Assembly (NCBI RefSeq): GCF_001434935.1
Contig: NZ_AZEG01000011.1
Span: forward strand, 1-64,000
Reading direction: 5' to 3'
From: Liquorilactobacillus uvarum DSM 19971
Lineage (GTDB): Bacteria; Bacillota; Bacilli; Lactobacillales; Lactobacillaceae
DNA length: 64,000 nt
Below the pieces are notes generated by a model. It saw only the letters and a list, made by a program, of their open reading frames with translations, was not told the origin of the DNA and did no database searches. Both the position numbers and the translations under genes were made by a program. How positions within the stretch are numbered: position 1 is the stretch's first letter; the number at the start of each line of letters is the position of its first letter. Below, one piece after another: positions 55,001 to 62,892 of the stretch.

Positions 55001-55510
55001 TTATTTCTTGTTTTTTTCACTTAATTCATGTGAAAGCTCAGATATTACGATGTGATTAACCCACATCCAAGCCATATGTCCCAATAATTCTGAAACATGT
55101 TCTTCCAGAGGCTGATCCTTAACCTCTGGAACAGTTTTCATAGCCGGCATCATCCCAAGATGGGTCGCGCCCCAGACTCCGATCCCAAAAAAGGTCCCTT
55201 GCCCGGCCTTCAATATTGGCACATAATGCGAAGTTACGCTGTATATCATTCCAAATGTTGCTGAAAAGCCAAAATGAATAATAAAACTTGCCCATGGCAT
55301 TTGATGACCTGAATAAGTATAAGTTGCATGTGTTATTTTCTTAGGTATTCCTAATTGTTGCATAAATCTTTGCGGTGGATTTGTTTTTTCTCTTTCTGGG
55401 GTTCGAGGTGGTAACAAATTCTCCCAACCTAATTTAACGAATCCTGAAACGATTCCTGCAATTCCGCCAATGATTAGCGCATCTTTGACATCAAAATTAT
55501 TTTTACCCAT
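55001..55510 (-). CDS. YagU family inner-membrane protein (DUF1440)
   Basis: 169 aa with about four hydrophobic segments: ALIIGGIAGIVSGFVKLGWENLLPPRTPEREKTNPPQ is the family signature. E. coli YagU is linked to acid resistance; no mechanism is known. AGGAGG precedes the ATG. It precedes the GPH transporter gene by 13 nt, so the two are probably cotranscribed. Confidence 0.85.
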   Translation of the reverse strand: MGKNNFDVKDALIIGGIAGIVSGFVKLGWENLLPPRTPEREKTNPPQRFMQQLGIPKKITHATYTYSGHQMPWASFIIHFGFSATFGMIYSVTSHYVPILKAGQGTFFGIGVWGATHLGMMPAMKTVPEVKDQPLEEHVSELLGHMAWMWVNHIVISELSHELSEKNKK

Positions 55511-55687
55511 TGCATATTCCTCCTATACAAAACCTTAAGCTAATTAGTCAGTTTATACCAATTATTTTGGTTTAGCCAGCAAACGGCTCAACTTTTATCC
55601 TCCAATCTAAAAAAGCAATTCTTCGCTAAAATTCAACTTACAATTAAAATGCGCTACTTTTTTTATATGAACTCTCGGTAGCTATTT

Positions 55688-57037
55688 TCAAACCAACCCC
55701 TGTGCCATCATTGCATCTGCAACCCTTATAAAACCAGCAATATTTGTTCCAGCCAACAAATCGTTATCAAGCCCATATTTTTTCGCAGTCATAACACTTT
55801 TTTCAAAAACATTATGCATTATATTCTGCAACTGTCTATCCACTTCTTCAAAACTCCAGCTGGCTTGTGTACTATTTTGACTCATCTCAAGCACAGAAAC
55901 AGCGACTCCACCAGCATTGGCGGCCTTCCCTGGTCCATAAATAATTCCTTGCTTACGATAAACAGAGATGGCTTCCGCCGTACTTGGCATATTTGCTCCT
56001 TCTGCAACAATTTTTACACCATTAACCGCAAGTAACTGTGCTTTTTCTCCATCAATTTCATTTTGAGTTGCGCACGGCAAAGCAATATCATAGCCCAGCT
56101 CAGCTTTCCAAACAGATCCCGAGTGATATACTGCAGTCGCCACTCTTGCTGCATATTCTTTTATTCGTCCGCGTTCAACCTCTTTGATCTGCTGAACCAG
56201 CTTATAGTCAATTCCATTTCGATCTATGATATAACCAGAAGAATCTGAACAGGCAAGTACTTTCCCGCCTAATTCTACTACCTTCTGCATTGTGTAGATA
56301 GCGACATTACCCGCACCTGAAAGTACAACTCTTTTTCCTTTAAAAGTGGTGTCAAGTGTTTTTAAAATCTCATTTGTGTAATATGCTAGCCCGAAGCCGG
56401 TCACCTCTATTCTGACAAGCGATCCACCATAACTTGTACTTTTCCCTGTTAATCCGCCGCGCTCGGCTCCCCTCAATCGCTTATATTGACCATACAAATA
56501 ACCTATCTCACGGGAACCAACTCCAATATCTCCAGCAGGAACATCACTAGCCGGTCCAATATACCTGCTTAATTCTGTCATAAAGCTTTGGCAAAAGTGC
56601 ATTACCTCATTATCTGATTTTTCTTTCGAATCAAAATCAGAACCGCCTTTTCCTCCACCAATTGGCAACCCTGTCAACGCGTTTTTTAAAATCTGTTCAA
56701 ATCCCAGAAATTTAACAATGCTTAAATTAACAGAAGGATGAAACCTCAGTCCCCCCTTATATGGGCCAATCGCGGAGTTAAATTGAACACGAAAGCCTCG
56801 ATTAACTTGATAATGCCCAGCATCATCAACCCATGGTACCCTAAACTGAATTACTCTTTCAGGTTCAACTAAACGTCCTAGCAAATTCGTCTTAATATAT
56901 TCTGGATGCCTCTCCAAAACTGGACCGATCGTTTGCAGAAGATCTGTCACAGCTTCAATAAACTCATGCTGCTCCGGATCACGTTTTTGAACTACTTGGT
57001 AAACATGCTCAAGATATTCTTTTACTTGACGACTCAT
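55688..57037 (-). CDS. gdhA: NADP-specific glutamate dehydrogenase
   Basis: 449 aa, hexameric type. It converts 2-oxoglutarate, NH4+ and NADPH to glutamate, or the reverse, supplying the amino-group acceptor for transamination of branched-chain and aromatic amino acids. PYKGGLRFHPSVN has the catalytic Lys environment, LPIGGGKGGSDFD the catalytic Lys, PAGDIGVGSREIGYLYGQYKR the Asp. The start at 57037 (MSRQVKE) has GGGGG upstream. It is monocistronic. Confidence 0.94.
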   Translation of the reverse strand: MSRQVKEYLEHVYQVVQKRDPEQHEFIEAVTDLLQTIGPVLERHPEYIKTNLLGRLVEPERVIQFRVPWVDDAGHYQVNRGFRVQFNSAIGPYKGGLRFHPSVNLSIVKFLGFEQILKNALTGLPIGGGKGGSDFDSKEKSDNEVMHFCQSFMTELSRYIGPASDVPAGDIGVGSREIGYLYGQYKRLRGAERGGLTGKSTSYGGSLVRIEVTGFGLAYYTNEILKTLDTTFKGKRVVLSGAGNVAIYTMQKVVELGGKVLACSDSSGYIIDRNGIDYKLVQQIKEVERGRIKEYAARVATAVYHSGSVWKAELGYDIALPCATQNEIDGEKAQLLAVNGVKIVAEGANMPSTAEAISVYRKQGIIYGPGKAANAGGVAVSVLEMSQNSTQASWSFEEVDRQLQNIMHNVFEKSVMTAKKYGLDNDLLAGTNIAGFIRVADAMMAQGLV

Positions 57038-57337
57038 CCCATTTCCCCCTTTGTTAGCATTAACGTACTGCATTCATTTTCTTATTGAAAACCTTCCGAA
57101 TAATTCAGCCATATCATTTTCTGAGTGCTACTCTGCATTTTAGACAGTATGCTTTAACAATACATACACAATGACTTAACCCATGTGCAATTAGAACCTC
57201 AAGCTGGCTTATAAAAATTACGATTTTGACTATAGTTTAATAATTAAGAATGTAAAATTTTTGTATTGAAACTTTTATTGTTAAAATGAGCATATACTTC
57301 AGCACCAGATTTCAGACCAAATTACACTTTTTAGAAG
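57038..57337. other. Divergent intergenic region
   Basis: 300 nt between gdhA and the phosphatidyltransferase gene, AT-rich, with promoters of both. TTTTTG-N18-TAAAAT near 57258-57290 could serve the plus-strand gene. No other feature recognised. Confidence 0.35.
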
Positions 57338-57877
57338 GTGAGCTATATCAAAAATATTCCTAATGCTATCACAAGCTGCAGAATACTTGCGTCTATTTGT
57401 TTATTGCTTGTAGAACCCTTCTCAACTTTGTTTTATTTCTTATATCTAATATGTGGTGCAAGTGATATTTTAGATGGCCACATCGCAAGAAAATTTAAGC
57501 TTTCCAGCAAATCTGGGCAAGTAATGGACAGTATTGCTGACTTGCTTTTTATTACTATTCTTTTGCTCAAAGTTATACCTATAATAGGTATCCCATCCAA
57601 AATTATATATTGGATAGCAATTATTGCCGCCATACGCTTAATATCATTAATTGTCGGATATATCAGATTCAACCAGTTTGCTTTTCTGCACACTTGGGCA
57701 AACAAAGTTACTGGTCTTTTCTTGTTCGCCTTTCCTGTTCTTTTCCCACTTTTAGGAAAGAAATTGGCATTAACAACTATCTGTTGTATAGCCATCATCT
57801 CAGCGACTGAAGAGTTACTAATCAACTTAAGTTCAAAAACACTTGATAGAAACAGAATCTCTATTTTTAGTAAGTAA
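57338..57877 (+). CDS. CDP-alcohol phosphatidyltransferase
   Basis: About 177-180 aa with five or six membrane helices. CGASDILDGHIARKFKLSSKSGQVMDSIADL is the DGx2ARx8Gx3Dx3D-type active site. PgsA-like phosphatidylglycerophosphate synthases have this size. The usual N-terminus in the family is M-K-N-I-P-N-x-x-T, but here the codon at that Met position (57347) is ATC, 6 nt after AGAAGGTG. The GTG at 57338 is embedded in that Shine-Dalgarno. The start is therefore uncertain. Confidence 0.82.
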   Translation: MSYIKNIPNAITSCRILASICLLLVEPFSTLFYFLYLICGASDILDGHIARKFKLSSKSGQVMDSIADLLFITILLLKVIPIIGIPSKIIYWIAIIAAIRLISLIVGYIRFNQFAFLHTWANKVTGLFLFAFPVLFPLLGKKLALTTICCIAIISATEELLINLSSKTLDRNRISIFSK

Positions 57878-57909
57878 TTTTTTAATTCGATTCTAAACAA
57901 CTAACTACA

Positions 57910-57944
57910 ATAGGCTAGCCGAATACAACACACGGCTAGCCTAT
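57910..57944. terminator. Bidirectional terminator
   Basis: ATAGGCTAGCCG and CGGCTAGCCTAT form a perfect 12-bp stem between convergent genes. Confidence 0.85.
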
Positions 57945-58009
57945 CATTTAGATATAGTTATCATTTTATTTTTTCCTTTTAAAAGTCAAGTTTTCCGTTC
58001 TTCAACTGA

Positions 58010-59110
58010 CTAAACTAATTCATTTTTTGGGGTAGCAATCACTGGAAGCCATTGTTTAGTAATCGTCTCAGGCATAAAATGCTGAATTCGTTCAAGTGAA
58101 CGCTCAGAATAATAACGTCTTAGAAATAGACTATGCGTCATTTTGTCCAAAACGCGGACAAAATCATTAACATCATGCGGTTTAGTAATAATTCCATAAC
58201 GATTATCACGCAAATACTCATCTGAACCGGTATTCTTCATCGCAACAATTGGAAGACCGAAGCCCATTGCTTCGCCCATTACCAATGGCATTCCCTCCCA
58301 GCGTGATGTTGACACAAAAATTGACGCATTTTCGTAGTGTCGGCGTAATTCTTCATCCTTTAAAGCTCCACGATAAATTATTTTGTCTTTCACTCCAAAT
58401 TTTTTGATCAATCCATGAAAAATCTCCATGTCCTTTGGTGTGCCATTTCCCGCAATAGCAATCTTCCAGTCTTTAGAAAGTGACTGTGCAGCCTCCAGCA
58501 AAAAATCAATTCCCTTATGCTGGATCGCTATTCTACCGGTAAACGCAATTATATGACTTTTTAAATCAGCTTTTTGTGGTGCTTCCAGCGTCAACGGGTT
58601 ATATATTTTCACGGTATTATTATTAAATTGACGATACCTTGTATAATCTGCATCAGTCAATACGACCACCGTATCTGCAAATTCTAAGCCTCGCTTAAAT
58701 TCTTCTTGCATTGAAGCGTAATACTGCTCCATATAGGTATCAAAGTTATTATGCATCCAAGCAATCACGTTAACATTTGGTGTCGCTTTTTTTATAAACG
58801 GAGAGAAGCTTGTTAGCAAACCTGCCGGCAAAATAACGGCCTCAAATGCATTTTCCTCTATATAATCACACAAATCAGTTATCTGATCAGCGTATATTCT
58901 ATATGGGTCGGTTCCAAAAAAATTCAGAATATCAGCCGACACGGTACGCTTAGCTGTAACTAGGGGAGCATCCAAAACATAATAAGGCTCCACTTTTTCT
59001 AGTGAATAGTAGGTAACATCAACATATTTATTCAGATCATTGCCAACTACCGTAGCGGCCCTTTTTACTCCATCCATCACCACATTCTCTAACACAATCA
59101 ATACTTTCAT
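58010..59110 (-). CDS. Glycosyltransferase, family 4
   Basis: 366 aa, GT-B fold. FTGRIAIQHKGIDFLLEAAQ is the nucleotide-sugar domain, SIFVSTSRWEGMPLVMGEAMGFGLPIVAMKNTGSDEYL the E-x7-E retaining motif. The start at 59110 (MKVLIVLENV) has AAGGTGG 8 nt upstream; an upstream in-frame GTG is possible. It probably transfers a sugar to a cell-wall polymer or exopolysaccharide. No polysaccharide cluster adjoins. Confidence 0.85.
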   Translation of the reverse strand: MKVLIVLENVVMDGVKRAATVVGNDLNKYVDVTYYSLEKVEPYYVLDAPLVTAKRTVSADILNFFGTDPYRIYADQITDLCDYIEENAFEAVILPAGLLTSFSPFIKKATPNVNVIAWMHNNFDTYMEQYYASMQEEFKRGLEFADTVVVLTDADYTRYRQFNNNTVKIYNPLTLEAPQKADLKSHIIAFTGRIAIQHKGIDFLLEAAQSLSKDWKIAIAGNGTPKDMEIFHGLIKKFGVKDKIIYRGALKDEELRRHYENASIFVSTSRWEGMPLVMGEAMGFGLPIVAMKNTGSDEYLRDNRYGIITKPHDVNDFVRVLDKMTHSLFLRRYYSERSLERIQHFMPETITKQWLPVIATPKNELV

Positions 59111-59457
59111 CAGCTGCGCCACCTTCCCTTCACTTCAGGAAGGCAACTACCTCCCTTCATTTTATCATACAAGGCATTTAAGCAATCCTCCAAGGAGCTC
59201 AGCTTGGAAAAGCATCTTCCAAAAACACGCTATCCTAAGAGCATGTGATGGTTTTATTAAAATGTATTTTCCTGCTTTTCTATATTGCTTCACTTCCTTT
59301 AGAGAAATTTTAGCATAAAAAAAAAATTAAACGAAATAAAATGCATTATTGGACGATCCCCATCGTTAACAACAGCATCTGATCAATGTTTTATTACATA
59401 TTCAATTTTGAGAATTTCCACAATTATATGGTACTCTGAACTAAAGGAGATTTTGAT
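59111..59457. other. Divergent intergenic region
   Basis: 347 nt, AT-rich, with a TTTAGTTTAATTTTTT-type tract near 59310-59330. Promoters of the glycosyltransferase and HD genes presumably lie here. No ORF or RNA fold identified. Confidence 0.35.
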
Positions 59458-60129
59458 ATGGAAATAGACAAACAGTTAAAAAAAGTACGCGCCTTTTCAT
59501 ATGCCAAAATGTATAAAGATACAACAGGGCATGGCTTTGATCATATACAACGTGTCGTAAAAATGTCGACGCGACTGCTTGAACAGGAAAGTGCTGATAG
59601 GTTAATCACTCTGAGTGCAGCTTATCTCCATGATGTAGCTGATGATAAACTAATTGACGACCAGCAGTCAGCCCAAACTGAAATAATTGCCTTTCTGCAA
59701 AAAAATGCTTTTACAAATAAACAAATTAAGAAGATTATCTTTATTATCCAAAATCTTTCCTTTAGCAAAACTTTGGAACAAAGAAAACCTGATCTTCCGG
59801 CAGAGGGAAGAATTGTCCAAGATGCCGATCGTTTAGATGCAATTGGTGCAATCGGTATTACCCGTGCAATCTATTATGGTGGTGCACATGCCGAAAAAAT
59901 TTACGATCCTTCGTTCAAACCTCGGCAAACAATGTCAAAAATTGAATACCGCAATCTGCATCAAAAAACAATTATCAATCATTTTTATGAAAAACTGTTA
60001 AAAATAAAAGACATGCTGAATACGCAAGCAGCAAAACAAATAGCTGAAAAACGCCAGCAAATAATGCTTTCTTTCTTGGACAACTTTAAGGAAGAGTGGA
60101 ATTGTGAAATAAAAAATTTTAAATCGTAA
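59458..60129 (+). CDS. HD domain phosphohydrolase (YedJ-like)
   Basis: 223 aa metal-dependent phosphohydrolase. TGHGFDHIQRVVKMSTRL has the first His, AAYLHDVADDKLIDD the HD pair, and IVQDADRLDAIGAIGITRA the last Asp. YedJ/YfbR-like enzymes hydrolyse nucleotides or cyclic species; no specific substrate is known. AAAGGAG precedes the ATG. It is monocistronic. Confidence 0.87.
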   Translation: MEIDKQLKKVRAFSYAKMYKDTTGHGFDHIQRVVKMSTRLLEQESADRLITLSAAYLHDVADDKLIDDQQSAQTEIIAFLQKNAFTNKQIKKIIFIIQNLSFSKTLEQRKPDLPAEGRIVQDADRLDAIGAIGITRAIYYGGAHAEKIYDPSFKPRQTMSKIEYRNLHQKTIINHFYEKLLKIKDMLNTQAAKQIAEKRQQIMLSFLDNFKEEWNCEIKNFKS

Positions 60130-60210
60130 TCTATCTTTCCTGCTCCAACTGGCTATCACATTTCCCTTTTTACAAATAGTAATAAGTACTCTTTGCAACA
60201 TATAATTGCC

Positions 60211-60260
60211 TTGACAGTACATCTTTAATCGCTTAATATTCTAAATTGTAACCATTACTG
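60211..60260 (+). promoter_or_regulatory. Promoter with Zur-like box for the zinc ABC operon
   Basis: TTGACA (60211-60216), 17-nt spacer, TAATAT (60234-60239). Immediately below lies TTGTAACCATTACTG (60246-60260), matching the GTAA and ATTAC half-sites of the Zur box consensus. This supports repression by zinc. Confidence 0.6.
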
Positions 60261-60302
60261 TTTCTTCGATATTTGGTTAAATTATATCAAAGGGGTATTT
60301 TA

Positions 60303-61190
60303 ATGATAAAGAAAAAATTTATTTTACATAGTATTATAGGGATATTTGCACTTGGAGCTGTCTTAACAGGCTGTTCTTCACAGAAGAAGGCTGCTGCAGA
60401 CACTAAGAAAATAAATGTTGTCGCTACAACTGATTTTTACGGTGAAGTTGCAAAAAAGGTTTTAGGTGATCATGGCACGGTAACTTCAATTATCAATAAT
60501 CCTAACATTGATCCCCATGACTACGAACCGACTACCAAAACCGCCAAAATTGCTTCGAAAAGTGATATTTTACTATACAATGGTGTTGGCTATGACACTT
60601 GGGCAAAGAAACTTTCTGGGGGAACAAAAGTTGCTGTTGGTGAAGATATCCTGAATAAAAAGGATGGAGACAACGAACATCTATGGTACAATAGTAGGAC
60701 AATGCCGCGAGTTGCCCGGTATCTTGCAACTGAATATGGCAAAAAAGATTCAAAACACAAAAAACAATTCAAAGCAAATGCTGAGAAATATGTCGACAGT
60801 TTAAAAGATCTTCAAACAATGATTAACAAGATTAAGCAAAACAGTGATAATAAACTTGTAGATGTCAGCGAACCAGTCTTTGACTACGCATTGTCCGACA
60901 TGGGTTATAAGATCAACAATCAGCACTTTTCTGAATCTGTAGAAAAAGGGACCGATCCCTCACCTAGTGATATCAAAAAGATGCAAGAAGATATTAAGAA
61001 TCGTAAAATTGCCTTTTTTGTTGAGAATACCCAAGCAACAGACAAAGTGGTCACTAACTTAGTTAAATTGTGTAAAGAAAATAACGTGCCCGTTGTCGAG
61101 GTAACTGAAACTTTACCTAAAAATAAAACTTACCATCAATGGATGGCATCGCAATATCAACAAGTTTTAGACATTCAAAAAAGCGAGTGA
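60303..61190 (+). CDS. Metal ABC transporter substrate-binding lipoprotein (ZnuA/AdcA type)
   Basis: 295 aa. The signal peptide ends at lipobox LTGC, Cys24 anchoring. TTDFYGEVAKKVLG and PNIDPHDYEPTTKTAKIASKSDILLYNG are cluster-9 signatures; DNEHLWYN, VSEPVFDY and the later Glu of VFENTQ-type (FFVENTQATDK) supply metal ligands. No long His-rich loop is seen. The start at 60303 has AAAGGGG upstream. It is first in a three-gene operon preceded by a Zur-like box, so zinc is the likely substrate, manganese the alternative. Confidence 0.9.
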   Translation: MIKKKFILHSIIGIFALGAVLTGCSSQKKAAADTKKINVVATTDFYGEVAKKVLGDHGTVTSIINNPNIDPHDYEPTTKTAKIASKSDILLYNGVGYDTWAKKLSGGTKVAVGEDILNKKDGDNEHLWYNSRTMPRVARYLATEYGKKDSKHKKQFKANAEKYVDSLKDLQTMINKIKQNSDNKLVDVSEPVFDYALSDMGYKINNQHFSESVEKGTDPSPSDIKKMQEDIKNRKIAFFVENTQATDKVVTNLVKLCKENNVPVVEVTETLPKNKTYHQWMASQYQQVLDIQKSE

Positions 61191-61198
61191 TATTAATC

Positions 61199-61867
61199 AT
61201 GGACCCTATTATTGACGTTCACAATCTGGACTTGAGTGTTCAGGGAAAACAACTCTTTAAAAACTTAACTTTTAAAATTCCGGCCAATAAGCTGACTTGT
61301 ATAACAGGTGAAAATGGTGTTGGAAAAACAACGCTAATTAAGTATCTTCTTAGCACATTCAATCACCCTGATAAATGTATTAAGATGAACATTACGCGAA
61401 CAGAAACACAGTATGTTCCGCAGCTGCGCAATCTTGATGATGAATTTCCACTGGATATTTGCGATTTTGTGGGCCTTGGCCTAAAAAAAGCAGTCTTTCC
61501 TTGGCATACAGCCAAGGAACGGCTGCTTTTGCAACGCATTTTAACCGAGACTTCCTTAACAGACATTCAAAACCGCCCTTTAGGTGCAGCATCTGGTGGC
61601 GAAAAGCAGCGGGCTTTCCTAGCACAAGCACTCTGTGCTGAACCCAAATTACTGATTTTAGATGAATCAACGGCAAGCTTAGACAAGGATTCTAAATATA
61701 ATTTGATGGATCTAATCGAACGACTATTGCAAACGAGGAAAATTACAGTTCTTTTTATTACACATGATCCAGACTTGATTACACACTATGCAGATTACGA
61801 ATTAAGACTTGCCAACCAAAAAGGAAAATTGCTGGGAAAGGACAGATCCTCTCATGTTACAATTTGA
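61199..61867 (+). CDS. Metal ABC transporter ATP-binding protein
   Basis: 222 aa ATPase. Walker A GENGVGKTT, signature SGGEKQRAFLAQAL, Walker B LLILDESTASLD, switch His ITHDPDL. The start at 61199 lies 8 nt after the binding-protein stop. It overlaps the permease gene by 14 nt. The operon order binding protein, ATPase, permease is usual for zinc/manganese uptake. Confidence 0.9.
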   Translation: MDPIIDVHNLDLSVQGKQLFKNLTFKIPANKLTCITGENGVGKTTLIKYLLSTFNHPDKCIKMNITRTETQYVPQLRNLDDEFPLDICDFVGLGLKKAVFPWHTAKERLLLQRILTETSLTDIQNRPLGAASGGEKQRAFLAQALCAEPKLLILDESTASLDKDSKYNLMDLIERLLQTRKITVLFITHDPDLITHYADYELRLANQKGKLLGKDRSSHVTI

Positions 61868-62651
61868 TTTTATGCGTTATGCATTTATTGCAGGAATCTT
61901 CATCTCTTTGATTTGTGGTTTGATGGGGACCTTTGTTGTTGCACGTCAGACATCTTTTTTTACACATACCTTGTCTGAAATCGGTTTTTCAGGAGCAACC
62001 TTTGGCATTTTCATAGGTATTAGCCCTTTATATGGCATGATTATTTTTACACTTGCAAGCGCGTTTTTTATTGGTTTTTCAGGTGAACGACTCAGCCGCC
62101 GAGAAGCCTCTATCAGTGTTTTCTCAGGTGTTTTTATCGGTCTAGGTATACTTTTCCTTTCACTTTCAAATAAACAGGCTAACTATGCCACCAATATCTT
62201 ATTTGGAAGCATTGTCGGTATTAATATTAATAATCTTTATTCTCTTATTTGTTTAAGCATTTTTATTCTAATTATTATCACTATTTTCTTTCGTCAATTA
62301 GCTTATAATTCATTCGACGCAATCGGTTCGCAGTACAATCAACGTTTTAATACACTGATTTCAATTATTTTTCTTGGATTACTAGCTTTAACCATCAGTA
62401 TTACTGCACAAATCATTGGCTCATTGCTTATCTTTGTTTTATTGACAATTCCTGCTTCAGCAGCTAAATATTTTGTTCATTCTCTGAAAAAAATGATTTT
62501 TCTGACGACTATCTTTTCTCTTTTCGGAATTTGGTTTGGACTGTATCTAGCCTATGTGACCGATTGGCCCGTTAGCTTCTTTATCACCATTATTGAAGCA
62601 ATAATCTATGGATCTTCTATATTGTTTCAAAAAATAAACGCACTCCGATAA
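61854..62651 (+). CDS. Metal ABC transporter permease (ABC-3 family)
   Basis: 265 aa, eight or more membrane helices. FMRYAFIAGIFISLICGLMGTFVVARQTSFFTHTLSEIGFSGATFG is the ZnuB-family N-terminus. AAAGGACAG lies 8 nt before the ATG at 61854, inside the end of the ATPase gene. It completes the zinc uptake operon. Confidence 0.9.
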   Translation: MLQFDFMRYAFIAGIFISLICGLMGTFVVARQTSFFTHTLSEIGFSGATFGIFIGISPLYGMIIFTLASAFFIGFSGERLSRREASISVFSGVFIGLGILFLSLSNKQANYATNILFGSIVGININNLYSLICLSIFILIIITIFFRQLAYNSFDAIGSQYNQRFNTLISIIFLGLLALTISITAQIIGSLLIFVLLTIPASAAKYFVHSLKKMIFLTTIFSLFGIWFGLYLAYVTDWPVSFFITIIEAIIYGSSILFQKINALR

Positions 62652-62782
62652 TTTTCAAACAAATCATTTAAGTAGTTGATTTCATTCTTTAAATAAGGAA
62701 AACATACATTTACGAACACATTAATATGAAAACTGCATTTAAGTTGGTAAGAACCATAGCACAGAGATTCATACAATACAAA

Positions 62783-62816
62783 AAGGACTACGGCAATTAA
62801 GTCGTAGTCCTTCTTT
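62783..62816. terminator. Bidirectional terminator after the zinc operon
   Basis: AAGGACTACG and CGTAGTCCTT enclose GCAATTAAGT and are followed by CTTTAT. It lies between the convergent permease and serA genes. Confidence 0.8.
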
Positions 62817-62892
62817 ATGTGCCCCTGCCAAGGAAGCACATTATAACACATCTTAACTTAGCATGTTTTTTGGTAACTCAATCAATCTGCTT

